A stretch of DNA of 21,238 nucleotides from a virus, in IMG/VR virus record IMGVR_UViG_3300021962_009340, positions 1-21,238 of that record; one strand, written 5' to 3'. Within the stretch, counting starts at the first letter, position 1; every line of letters starts with the position of its first letter. The translations under genes were made by a program, and so were the position numbers. The notes beneath the pieces are model-generated. The model saw nothing but the letters and a program-made list of their open reading frames with translations. It ran no database searches and was not told the DNA's origin. This document shows, piece after piece, positions 1-7,055 of the stretch.

Positions 1-734
1 AGTTGCGTTTCGATCTACGCGAAAGTTTCCCTGCTATCACTACAAAGAAGTTAGCATGGAAAGCCTGCGCGGGAGAGCTACTTTGGTTCTTAGAGGGCAG
101 CAGTGATGAACGTAGACTAGCAGAGATCACCCATAGTACAAGGGAGGGTGTCGTTACTATCTGGACACCCAACGCAATGGCAGGTTATTGGAAAGATAAG
201 GCAAAGTTTGAAGGTGATCTAGGTCGTGTTTATGGTGTACAGTGGCGTGATTGGACTGGTATAGACCAAGTAAAAAATCTAATCGACAGCATAAAGAACA
301 ATCCTAACGGACGTAGACATATACTCAGTGCGTGGAACGTAGGTGAATTAGATCAGATGGCACTACCACCTTGCCATGTCATGAGCCAATATTACGTGAG
401 CAAGAATAAAGAACTAAGTTGCCATATGTATCAGCGTAGTGTAGATGTATTTCTGGGTTTGCCATTCAACATAGCAAGTTATGCCTTACTCACGCATATG
501 ATTGCGCAAGTATGTGATCTCAAGGTTGGCGAACTAATAATATCAACGGGCGATACCCATATCTATAGTGATCATGTTGAACAAGTGAACGAACAATTAC
601 GTCGGGAGATGTATCCACAACCCACACTTTGGTTGAACCCAGAAATCAAAGACATTGATAAATTCACTATGGATGACATAAAGTTGCTAAACTATGTGAG
701 CCATGATAGCATAAAAGCTAAGATGGCAGTATAA
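1..734 (+). CDS. thyA: thymidylate synthase (5'-truncated by window edge)
   Basis: ThyA-type thymidylate synthase: methylates dUMP to dTMP using methylene-tetrahydrofolate, supplying dTTP for phage DNA synthesis (T4 td is the counterpart). The reading frame is already open at base 3. The TTG there reads as an internal Leu in the conserved LRFDL segment, so I treat the gene as partial and missing roughly 20 N-terminal residues. Numbering from that codon, visible landmarks are ELLWFL (25-30), the RRHILSAWNVGELD block (104-117), catalytic Cys124 in LPPCHV, QRS (144-146), DVFLGLPFNIASYALL (148-163) and GDTHIYSDH (183-191). The C-terminus KAKMAV resembles the usual KAPVAI ending. All core catalytic motifs are intact, so it is probably active. 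The next gene starts 1 nt after its stop, which suggests one transcript. Confidence 0.95.
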   Translation, partial: LRFDLRESFPAITTKKLAWKACAGELLWFLEGSSDERRLAEITHSTREGVVTIWTPNAMAGYWKDKAKFEGDLGRVYGVQWRDWTGIDQVKNLIDSIKNNPNGRRHILSAWNVGELDQMALPPCHVMSQYYVSKNKELSCHMYQRSVDVFLGLPFNIASYALLTHMIAQVCDLKVGELIISTGDTHIYSDHVEQVNEQLRREMYPQPTLWLNPEIKDIDKFTMDDIKLLNYVSHDSIKAKMAV

Positions 735-735
735 C

Positions 736-975
736 ATGCAAGAAGTAATAGTACATAAAATTCGCATGGGTGATGTGGAAGATCCCGACCTTTTCGTCGC
801 TGAACCTATTTGGAAGTGGCAACAAACTGATGAAGGTAAGTGGGTCATGGAACATAGCAAACAACAGCCCATGTGGAAGCGCACAGCAGATCCTACTACA
901 TATGGGCATCTATATACCATACACGCCTGGTTAGATGGACAAGATTTGACATATTGGAAATTGAAATATGAGTAG
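736..975 (+). CDS. conserved phage protein of unknown function, 79 aa
   Basis: Small soluble protein with no signal peptide or membrane segment. It is rich in Trp and acidic residues, with a block GDVEDPDLFVAEPIW (12-26) followed by a WQQTDEGKWVMEH stretch. I recall similar short proteins in T4-like aquatic phages from the MGDVEDPDL..AEPIW..WQQ pattern, but I know no function for them. The start ATG is 1 nt after the thyA stop, and the 3' end overlaps the next gene by 8 nt. It therefore sits inside a tightly coupled operon between nucleotide metabolism and the epimerase gene. A role tied to the replisome or nucleotide pool would be guesswork. Confidence 0.75.
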   Translation: MQEVIVHKIRMGDVEDPDLFVAEPIWKWQQTDEGKWVMEHSKQQPMWKRTADPTTYGHLYTIHAWLDGQDLTYWKLKYE

Positions 976-1942
976 AAAATTTATTTTAGTAACAGGTGGG
1001 TTTGGTCTTATAGGACATCGTGTTGTACGCAATCTAAGAGATACTAATCATTATCTAACAGTCACAGATACAGAAACGAATTATGGTATAATCCCGCAAG
1101 ATGAGATTGATTATCTCATGGCTCAACGAAAGAAAGTGACTGGTGCTGTGCATAGTTACAAATACGATATCAGCAACAATCTATGTATGAATAAGTTGTT
1201 TGATCATGCTCAACCAGATATCGTCATACACATGGCGAGTTTTCCACGACAGAAAGTTGTCAATAAAAATCCTGCTAAAGGCGCACAGGTCATGTGCGAA
1301 GGCCTATTGAATCTATTAGAGAATGCCAAAAAACATAATGTCAAAAAATTTGTGTATATCAGCAGCAGCATGGTTTATGGAGATTTCACAGACGATGTGA
1401 CTGAAGATGCAGTTTGCAAACCACAAGGACAATATGGCATCATGAAACTTGCTGGCGAATGGCTCACTAGAGACTATACACGTAGCACTGGCATGGCGCA
1501 TACTATCATACGTCCTAGTGCTGTTTATGGTCCATTAGATGTTGAAGATCGTGTGATCGCAAAGTTCATGCTTACAGCGATGCGCGGTGGCACACTCAAT
1601 GTAAATGGTGCGAATGAGACATTAGATTTCACATACGTTGATGATGCTGCTAATGGTATCACAGCAGCCGCATTGAGCGACAACACAGATAACAAAACGT
1701 ATAACATCACAAAGAGCCATAGTCGCACATTGCTTGATGCTGCCCAACTTGCTGTGAAGATCGTAGGCAAGGGTAATATCGAAGTTAGAGATAAAGATGC
1801 CGACTTCCCTAGCCGCGGCGCATTGAACATTGACGCTGCCCGACGTGATTTCGGATATGATCCTAAGGTCGATGTAGAAGAAGGATTTCAAAAATATTAT
1901 GACTGGCTCAAAACTTCTCCGTACTGGGCTAGCAAAATCTAA
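968..1942 (+). CDS. NAD-dependent epimerase/dehydratase (extended SDR family)
   Basis: Extended short-chain dehydrogenase/reductase of the nucleotide-sugar epimerase/dehydratase type, 324 aa, the usual length. The Rossmann dinucleotide motif GGFGLIG lies at 10-16. HMAS (88-91) matches the conserved H-x-A-S/A turn. The catalytic triad is represented by the Ser stretch ISSSMVYG (131-138) and Y156-x3-K160 in QYGIMK. RPSAVYGP and the later DFTYVDDAANG block fit the sugar-nucleotide-binding half. It probably acts on an NDP-sugar in the cytosol, but the substrate cannot be read from sequence. The downstream radical SAM and DegT aminotransferase genes suggest a dedicated sugar pathway. The start overlaps the previous gene by 8 nt, and the 3' end overlaps the radical SAM gene by 44 nt. 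Confidence 0.9.
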   Translation: MSRKFILVTGGFGLIGHRVVRNLRDTNHYLTVTDTETNYGIIPQDEIDYLMAQRKKVTGAVHSYKYDISNNLCMNKLFDHAQPDIVIHMASFPRQKVVNKNPAKGAQVMCEGLLNLLENAKKHNVKKFVYISSSMVYGDFTDDVTEDAVCKPQGQYGIMKLAGEWLTRDYTRSTGMAHTIIRPSAVYGPLDVEDRVIAKFMLTAMRGGTLNVNGANETLDFTYVDDAANGITAAALSDNTDNKTYNITKSHSRTLLDAAQLAVKIVGKGNIEVRDKDADFPSRGALNIDAARRDFGYDPKVDVEEGFQKYYDWLKTSPYWASKI

Positions 1943-3146
1943 AACGTTTTGTGCATTACCCTGGGTCAGTGTCACTACAGATACAGACGGCAGCATAAGA
2001 CCGTGCTGTATAAGCCTAGATAAAATCACGAAAAAAGACCAGTCTTTTTATAATCTAGGTAAAGATAACATAGAAGACATAATCAATTCTGATCATTTTG
2101 TACAGATCAGAGAGAAGATGCTGAACGGAGAAAAAGTCAGTGGCTGCGAAAATTGCTACAAACAGGAAGAAAACGTAGGTAGCAGTCATAGAACATATTA
2201 TAATCAAGTATTTCCTGGAAAATATACAGAATCATTTATACATCCTAATATCAAATATGCAGATTTGCGTTTTGGAAATTTATGTAATTTGAAATGTAGG
2301 AGCTGCAATTCATCCGCAAGCAGCAGTATAGCCAAAGAAGTGATACAACTTATCAATACTGAGATAGACAGATATCACTATAGCTCTGATTCAAACATCG
2401 AAGAGTGGTATACTACTGATATGTTTAGATCGAACACTGACAAATTTATGGACACTTTGGAAGAATTATATATCACAGGTGGTGAACCTACGTTAGTAGA
2501 AAATAATATAGATTTTTTATCTATGCTAGTAAAGCAAGGTAAAAGTCATAAAATTAGAATCAAAATAAACTCTAACATGACTAATATCAATAAATCTTTT
2601 TATGATTTGATCAGTCAATTTAGGAGCACTTGTTTTTTTGCTAGCATAGATGGATATAAAGAAATACAGGAATATCTCAGATACCCCAGTAACTGGAACA
2701 CTATAGATACTAATCTACAGAAGATTTTAGACAATCCGAAAATGATCGTTAGACCCACACCGGTAGTACAGATAGGAAATCTGAATAGACTTGTAGATTT
2801 GTTTGAGTATTTTGAGAGTTACAATAGAAAGCATAAAAAAGGTAAGATCCAGATAGATCCTATCATGTTAGAATTTCCTTCTTACTTTGATATAAAATAC
2901 CTACCTACATCTTACAAGGAACAATGCTTTAGGACCATAGATGACTGGGTCAAAACAAAGTGTAAATATCAAAGTTCTCAGTTTCATCTAAAGATCCAGG
3001 CTATAAAAAACAAATGTTTGACAGATGCTTTTGATAAAGATAAATTATTAGAATATAAGTCATTCAATGACATCCTTGATAATCATAGAAATCATTATCT
3101 GAAAGATGTCAATTTAGAACTTTATGAAATGATAAAAGACATATGA
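1899..3146 (+). CDS. radical SAM enzyme with N-terminal twitch/SPASM-like domain
   Basis: Radical SAM protein, 415 aa. The N-terminal part (about 17-90) has the Cys pattern of a twitch/SPASM auxiliary iron-sulfur domain: FCALPW (C18), DGSIRPCC (C36, C37), then CENC (C83, C86). The radical SAM core follows, with the cluster triad C129-x3-C133-x2-C136 in GNLCNLKCRSC and the GGEP SAM-binding motif at 194-197. This order (twitch first, core second) is reversed relative to classic SPASM enzymes but matches a known N-terminal-twitch family frequent in phage and surface-polysaccharide loci. Substrate unknown. The only ATG that keeps C18 is at 1899, giving an unusual 44-nt overlap with the epimerase gene. 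The stop overlaps the next start as ATGA. Sampled composition is clearly more AT-rich (about 27-30% GC) than neighbouring genes, suggesting separate acquisition. Confidence 0.88.
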   Translation: MTGSKLLRTGLAKSKTFCALPWVSVTTDTDGSIRPCCISLDKITKKDQSFYNLGKDNIEDIINSDHFVQIREKMLNGEKVSGCENCYKQEENVGSSHRTYYNQVFPGKYTESFIHPNIKYADLRFGNLCNLKCRSCNSSASSSIAKEVIQLINTEIDRYHYSSDSNIEEWYTTDMFRSNTDKFMDTLEELYITGGEPTLVENNIDFLSMLVKQGKSHKIRIKINSNMTNINKSFYDLISQFRSTCFFASIDGYKEIQEYLRYPSNWNTIDTNLQKILDNPKMIVRPTPVVQIGNLNRLVDLFEYFESYNRKHKKGKIQIDPIMLEFPSYFDIKYLPTSYKEQCFRTIDDWVKTKCKYQSSQFHLKIQAIKNKCLTDAFDKDKLLEYKSFNDILDNHRNHYLKDVNLELYEMIKDI

Positions 3147-4216
3147 TATCTCATTTTGGGCTAGCAAGACAGTATAAAAATCTAAAAGCCGAATTATTAG
3201 AGGCTACTGATCTAGTACTACGAAGTGGTGAACTGATGAACGGTTCATACACAGCAGCCTTTGAGACATGGCTCGCTATGCGAACTAATACTATGTTCGC
3301 AATCACTGTACATAGCGGTACGCAAGCGTTAGAGATGATCGCACACTATGTGCGCAAAACATCTGATGATAAATTTGATCAGCCCCCTATAGTAAGGATA
3401 CCTAACATAACTTATATCGCTACTCTCAATGCTTTCTTGAAAGCAGGATTTGTCGTTGAATTAGTTGATACTGACAAAAATGGATTGATGAGACCTGATC
3501 GTGAAAACTTATTATCTAACTTTAGTAAGTTTTCATGTAATGTTGGATTGTATGGGGCTAATCCAGAACTACAGTCTATCACTGGTCATAACTATAATGA
3601 CGTTGTAGATGGAGCGCAACATTGGCTTGTTGCTGATAATGTAGGCACAGGAATGGCCATCAGTTTTGATCCAACTAAAAATCTACCTAGTAGTGGTAAT
3701 GGTGGTGCTATCGTAACTAATGATCGTGAGTTATGGGACTTTGCCTATAGTTATCGTAGCAACGGCAAACCCGATCATGACACAGCAGGTACTAATAGCC
3801 GCATGAGCGAACTAGACTGCGCACATCTTTCTGTACGTGCGAATTATATCGATCAATGGCAATGGCGCCGCAAAGAGATACGTCATTATTATCTGGATGA
3901 ACTAAAACATGTCAACGTTCGATGCTTGAGCAGGGATCATCTTGTACATGCTGATCAAAAGTTTGTACTCTATACTGACAAGAGAGATGAACTCAATCAA
4001 TTTCTAAATGAAAACGGTATTGAGACTAAGATACACTACCCTAAAGCACTAAGCGAATTGCCTGTTGCTAAACATATATATGCTAAACCTGATATGCTGA
4101 GTACTAGCGTGAATCTGACGAGGGGACTATTGAGTTTACCTATCTATCCAGAGTTATCTGATAGTGAAGTTGAGTTTGTTGCGAACAAAGTAAAGTCTTT
4201 TTTTGCTTCTAACTAG
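3143..4216 (+). CDS. DegT/DnrJ/EryC1-type PLP aminotransferase
   Basis: Fold-type I, PLP-dependent sugar aminotransferase family, 357 aa (typical is 360-400). Landmarks: the substrate/phosphate loop HSGTQALEM (57-65); PNITYIATLNAFLKAG (87-102), the usual N-T-x-x-A-T segment; DGAQHW (156-161), which carries the PLP-ring Asp; and FDPTKNLPSSGNGG, with K179 as the expected Schiff-base lysine. The C-terminal IHYPKAL and LPIYPELS motifs are also family hallmarks. Members convert keto-sugar nucleotides to amino sugars, usually with glutamate as donor. The start shares ATGA with the radical SAM stop, so the two are translationally coupled. It ends in an 8-nt convergent overlap with the minus-strand sulfotransferase-like gene. 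Amino-sugar formation is inferred from the family, and the product is not known. Confidence 0.9.
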   Translation: MISHFGLARQYKNLKAELLEATDLVLRSGELMNGSYTAAFETWLAMRTNTMFAITVHSGTQALEMIAHYVRKTSDDKFDQPPIVRIPNITYIATLNAFLKAGFVVELVDTDKNGLMRPDRENLLSNFSKFSCNVGLYGANPELQSITGHNYNDVVDGAQHWLVADNVGTGMAISFDPTKNLPSSGNGGAIVTNDRELWDFAYSYRSNGKPDHDTAGTNSRMSELDCAHLSVRANYIDQWQWRRKEIRHYYLDELKHVNVRCLSRDHLVHADQKFVLYTDKRDELNQFLNENGIETKIHYPKALSELPVAKHIYAKPDMLSTSVNLTRGLLSLPIYPELSDSEVEFVANKVKSFFASN

Positions 4217-4922
4217 CCTTTGCTTCAAGTTCTAGTATAACATCTTGTGTTTGTTTATCCAGCTGGACAAAAGGATCTAGCTGATTTTGTTTTTTAGGCA
4301 TTTTTACTATATCAACTTTATCAAAATCAATATCCTCATAGGCTACTACTTCACTATCTTTTTTATCTAACATTTGCCAATGCTCTATTCTCTTATACAG
4401 ATTATAAATTATATCTTTAGCAACAGAAACATTTGAATAAACGGTGTTATCTTTATTTGGTTTATATTGTTTCGTTCCCATGGCCAGTGCATAGCTAGCC
4501 AATTGCCTGCGTAAATTTTTTCTATACAAGAAGATGTTCTTGTCCGCTAGATAATATAATTTCTCATAAGATTTTGTGGACATCGGCATCACATGATTAT
4601 AAAACAAAACAGGATTTTTGTGTGCATCATGCCTTTCTAATAAACTTAGCCTGTAATTTTCTTCTGATTCTATATCTAAGGTACGCTGTTCACCTACGAT
4701 TTTGCTTTGTATAGAACGTCTTAGCACATCATAATAATATTTTTTATAACCGCAGCCATTCTCATACTCATAGACATAATCACCATACCCCGGCTTCATG
4801 TAGTTGTAGAAGTGAAATTGATTTAGGAATTGGGGAATTATAGTTAGTTTATATTTATTTGATAGGTACTTTGCATACCAGTTGCTACCGGTCCTAGGAG
4901 TAGACCACAAATTTATGATCAT
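4209..4922 (-). CDS. sulfotransferase-like protein
   Basis: Protein of 237 aa with a sulfotransferase signature. STPRTGSNW (7-15) matches the 5'-phosphosulfate-binding loop of PAPS-dependent enzymes. LYRKNLRRQLASYALA (132-147) matches the 3'-phosphate-binding element, with R134 and S143 as the expected contacts. No signal peptide is seen, so it is cytosolic. It would move sulfate from PAPS to an acceptor, plausibly a surface sugar or lipid, but the acceptor is not deducible. It is the last gene of a minus-strand unit: its ATG overlaps the o-spanin stop (ATGA), so it is co-translated with lysis genes. Codon use and composition are strongly AT-biased, unlike the spanins. It is shorter than many sulfotransferases, so a degenerate or specialised form is possible. 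Confidence 0.75.
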   Translation of the reverse strand: MIINLWSTPRTGSNWYAKYLSNKYKLTIIPQFLNQFHFYNYMKPGYGDYVYEYENGCGYKKYYYDVLRRSIQSKIVGEQRTLDIESEENYRLSLLERHDAHKNPVLFYNHVMPMSTKSYEKLYYLADKNIFLYRKNLRRQLASYALAMGTKQYKPNKDNTVYSNVSVAKDIIYNLYKRIEHWQMLDKKDSEVVAYEDIDFDKVDIVKMPKKQNQLDPFVQLDKQTQDVILELEAKAS

Positions 4923-5194
4923 TTTTCGCTGACGCTATCGAATATTTCTTTTTGCTTTGCGTACCATTCTTTCCAAGCAGCGTTTTGAGCAGCGCACATA
5001 TGGTACTTGTTATAGTTTCCTACAACAGTTTTTAGGAACTCGCTGAAATAGACTTTATCTTTACCGATCTTGTCTAGTTTGTCACATTCTACTAATAATA
5101 TTTCCGGTGCTTCTGGAAATTTAGCAGTGACAGGAACAGTCGTAGCACATCCTGCTAACAAAGTAACTGCGCAAAATAGTAGTAGTTTATTCAC
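4919..5194 (-). CDS. putative outer-membrane spanin (Rz1-like lipoprotein)
   Basis: Small lipoprotein, 91 aa from the GTG at 5194. I prefer that start over an upstream ATG at 5266 because it places a clean lipoprotein signal at the N-terminus: VNK, a hydrophobic stretch LLLFCAVTLLAG, then Cys16 in the lipobox LLAGC. It also overlaps the i-spanin stop codon and has an AAGGGG ribosome-binding site about 6 nt upstream. The mature protein of about 76 residues would be anchored in the outer membrane. With the gene before it, this is the i-spanin/o-spanin pair that fuses inner and outer membranes at the end of lysis. The assignment rests on architecture and gene order, as o-spanins share little sequence. 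The stop overlaps the sulfotransferase-like start. Confidence 0.75.
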   Translation of the reverse strand: MNKLLLFCAVTLLAGCATTVPVTAKFPEAPEILLVECDKLDKIGKDKVYFSEFLKTVVGNYNKYHMCAAQNAAWKEWYAKQKEIFDSVSEK

Positions 5195-5666
5195 TGACTT
5201 CCCCTTGTGGCTTGTTTTCTGGTGTAGTATTTTCCATTGGCACTTCATTGCTTGCTGATATATCATGAGCCTTGATCGCTACTTCTGGTACTTCACAATT
5301 ACTATCAAATACTTTCACTTCTCTATCTATATATTCGACTACCTTAGCACCCTTTACCCTGATATACTCTTTTTCCTTGACTACCTTTTCTACGATGACA
5401 GTATTTGTCTCTGCTGCTTTGGCCTGTGCTTCCGCTACACGGGCTTCCATCTCTTTCACACGTAGTTCCCACTTGGCTTTCTCTGCTAAACCCCCCTCGA
5501 GGTATATTCCTAAAGATAATAGCAGTATGCCTATGATCTGTACAGGAAGTTTATATTTGCTGATGAAAGGTATGAACCCTAACACGAATCCTGCAATAGT
5601 ACCCAAAACACCAATCAAGAATATGATGTGAACGAAAGTCTCGGGTAGCCAGTTTATAATCCACAT
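5187..5666 (-). CDS. putative inner-membrane spanin (Rz-like)
   Basis: Protein of 159 aa: two N-terminal hydrophobic segments (about 11-33 and 38-56), then a long charged, Ala/Glu/Lys-rich helix predicted as coiled coil (about 58-118), and a C-terminal tail with a single Cys (C124) in NCEVPEVAIKAHD. The Cys-x-VP-x-x-x-I-x-x-H pattern is one I associate with Rz-like proteins of T4-like aquatic phages. It is followed directly by a lipoprotein gene starting within its stop codon, the standard spanin arrangement. Two membrane segments rather than one is a variation on the textbook i-spanin. Its ATG lies only 7 nt from a late-promoter match on the minus strand (5681-5674), so its late mRNA may have almost no leader. 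Confidence 0.72.
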   Translation of the reverse strand: MWIINWLPETFVHIIFLIGVLGTIAGFVLGFIPFISKYKLPVQIIGILLLSLGIYLEGGLAEKAKWELRVKEMEARVAEAQAKAAETNTVIVEKVVKEKEYIRVKGAKVVEYIDREVKVFDSNCEVPEVAIKAHDISASNEVPMENTTPENKPQGEVSE

Positions 5667-5670
5667 ATGA

Positions 5671-5682
5671 CATTATTTATGC
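5671..5682 (-). promoter_or_regulatory. late promoter candidate for the spanin unit
   Basis: Read on the minus strand this is GCATAAATAATG, containing CATAAATA, close to the T4 late-promoter octamer TATAAATA. It lies immediately upstream of the i-spanin ATG at 5666. It overlaps the plus-strand late promoter at 5681, so the two form a compact divergent pair. Confidence 0.6.
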
Positions 5683-5702
5683 TAAATACTAGTAGGAGTA
5701 TT
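5681..5702 (+). promoter_or_regulatory. late promoter with overlapping RBS hairpin
   Basis: GCTAAATA (5681-5688) is a late-promoter match. The sequence AATACT (5685-5690), a 6-nt loop and AGTATT (5697-5702) form a perfect 6-bp inverted repeat. Its loop and 3' arm hold the AGGAG ribosome-binding site (5694-5698) of the gene at 5707. A late transcript starting 6-7 nt after the octamer would lack the 5' arm and leave AGGAG unpaired. Confidence 0.55.
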
Positions 5703-5706
5703 ATCT

Positions 5707-6234
5707 ATGGCTATTCAACTTGTAAATATCGGCGGTCTTCCAAACGATGGTGAGGGTGATCCGTTACGTACAGCGTTTAGTAAGATAAACAATAACTTTG
5801 TTTATTTGCAGCAAACAAGCACTAATTTAGCAAAAACAGTGACTCTAAACAATGATCCCGAACAAGTCATATTTGAATATCCAGCAGATGAATTCACCAT
5901 GGCGCTATTTCAAGTCAAGAGTTATCGCGATGACAACAATGACAGCCAGATGATATTTTTAGGTGCGCAGACTTATAACGACTTATCAGATGTAAAATAT
6001 ACAGTATATGGTATCACTAATGTAGGTAATTGGCTTACACAATATGACATGGATGTAAGCGGGGGTAATGTAAGATTATTAGTCAATCCATTGCAGAATG
6101 AAGTAATCACACACTTCATCAGTTATCAAGTAACATATGAAGGCGATCTAGGTGTGGGTGTACCGATGATAAGCGAAAGTGGGGCAGGACTTGTCACAGA
6201 GACAGGCAACGTATATATCACGACAGAAAGCTAA
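5707..6234 (+). CDS. tail-fibre/virion-type structural protein
   Basis: Protein of 175 aa opening with IGGLPNDGEGDPLRTAF (8-24) followed by KINNNF. This is a recurrent N-terminal signature of phage fibre and appendage proteins (PNDGTGDPLRTAF..iN.NF). The middle is beta-rich with a W and many Val/Thr, and the C-terminus ends in TETGNVYITT, resembling the TTGNVYVRT segment of the large structural protein at 7818. No catalytic motif or signal peptide. A late promoter and AGGAG RBS precede it, consistent with late expression as a virion component. It could be a short fibre, an adaptor, or a decoration attached by its N-terminal motif. The exact location on the particle is unknown. The next gene begins 1 nt after its stop. 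Confidence 0.6.
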   Translation: MAIQLVNIGGLPNDGEGDPLRTAFSKINNNFVYLQQTSTNLAKTVTLNNDPEQVIFEYPADEFTMALFQVKSYRDDNNDSQMIFLGAQTYNDLSDVKYTVYGITNVGNWLTQYDMDVSGGNVRLLVNPLQNEVITHFISYQVTYEGDLGVGVPMISESGAGLVTETGNVYITTES

Positions 6235-6235
6235 G

Positions 6236-6640
6236 ATGCGCGCCAAAGAATTTTTGACAGAACAAGAACTATCAGATGTCCATGATGGACTAGATGTTGC
6301 CTCATTGGCATTACCATATACATATATGATGCCAGAATTACAGAATAGTAACTTCTATAACATCTATCGTTTTGGTGTTGCTATCGCAGCAGTGCGCGGG
6401 GAAGAAGGTGATAAAGATGGAGTGCAGGATCAAAACAGACCTGACTTTAGAGCAACCAGTGAATGGGGTCAGAATCTTATCGTAAGTAGTTATGATCCTG
6501 AAATCAAAGGTGTCTTGAAAAAGGCATTAGTAAAAACTCATCATAGTGGAATGAAATCAGTAAGTAGTCCAGGTAGCGAAGAGATGAAGGATACATATAG
6601 CGGCTCTCCAGTCAAAGCATTCAAAGGTTATGCAAAATGA
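6236..6640 (+). CDS. small protein with capsid-targeting-like N-terminus, paralogue 1
   Basis: I place the start at ATG 6236, directly after the previous stop, rather than the longer in-frame start at 6179, which would overlap the upstream gene by 56 nt. This gives 134 aa starting MRAKEFLTEQE. That N-terminus resembles the T4 capsid-targeting sequence (M-K-T-Y-Q-E-F-I-x-E), including an L-T-E that fits the gp21 prohead protease site (L/I-x-E). Residues around 16-60 form a hydrophobic, probably helical domain. The C-terminus is basic: SPVKAFKGYAK. The N- and C-terminal ends recur in the next gene (MRAKEFVNEA and SPIKPFKGYKK). No known enzyme motif. An internal head protein, possibly injected with the DNA, is an inference. 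The stop overlaps the next start as ATGA. Confidence 0.7.
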   Translation: MRAKEFLTEQELSDVHDGLDVASLALPYTYMMPELQNSNFYNIYRFGVAIAAVRGEEGDKDGVQDQNRPDFRATSEWGQNLIVSSYDPEIKGVLKKALVKTHHSGMKSVSSPGSEEMKDTYSGSPVKAFKGYAK

Positions 6641-7005
6641 GAGCTAAAGAATTCGTCAACGAAGCAATCAATGGTAAGCCTGGCAAAAGATATGGCCAAG
6701 CAAGCACTGGTATAAACACTTTTGGTAGAAGCAATTATGATAATACATATGACTTGCATAGAGTCATGATGGCAGTAGCAATGACTGACGGTAAGATCAA
6801 GCCAGACCTTGATCAGCAAAGTTGGGCAGCAAAATACAATACTGCACATCCCTATACATATGAAGAACAAGAAATGCTTGAACTGGCTTATAAGGCAGCA
6901 GGTATACCTTATCAGGACTTGAATCAAGGTGACATGGATAGTAAAGAATTAGAAGATACTCAAGTAAAAAGTCCAATCAAACCTTTCAAGGGATATAAAA
7001 AATAA
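6637..7005 (+). CDS. small protein with capsid-targeting-like N-terminus, paralogue 2
   Basis: Protein of 122 aa starting MRAKEFVNEA and ending SPIKPFKGYKK; both ends match the preceding gene while the middle differs. EFVNEA aligns with the EFIAEA of the T4 internal-protein capsid-targeting sequence, and cleavage after E9 (V-N-E) would be a slightly non-canonical prohead protease site. The central part has a DLHRVMMAVAMTDGKI stretch and a PYTYEEQEMLELAYKAAG segment, which looks like a small helical bundle. No cysteines, no membrane segment. Translation is coupled to the upstream gene (ATGA overlap), so the two are made in similar amounts. Function unknown; tandem duplication followed by divergence is the simplest origin. 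Confidence 0.7.
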   Translation: MRAKEFVNEAINGKPGKRYGQASTGINTFGRSNYDNTYDLHRVMMAVAMTDGKIKPDLDQQSWAAKYNTAHPYTYEEQEMLELAYKAAGIPYQDLNQGDMDSKELEDTQVKSPIKPFKGYKK

Positions 7006-7027
7006 TTACAAGTCTTTATGTGAATAA

Positions 7028-7043
7028 GTATTGAAATCAATAC
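7028..7043 (+). other. short stem-loop before the methyltransferase RBS
   Basis: GTATTG, loop AAAT, CAATAC: a perfect 6-bp stem ending 3 nt before the AGGAA ribosome-binding site of the gene at 7056. It could tune translation or mRNA decay. It has no T-run, so it is not a terminator. Confidence 0.35.
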
Positions 7044-7055
7044 ACAGGAATTCAC

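Noticed and set aside
1622-2029. Minus-strand open frame of 135 codons across the epimerase/radical SAM junction
   Set aside because: It is antisense to two well-supported genes and has no RBS or known motif.
4190-4240. Bidirectional terminator between the convergent genes
   Set aside because: There is a T-run near 4199-4204 but no convincing stem next to it.
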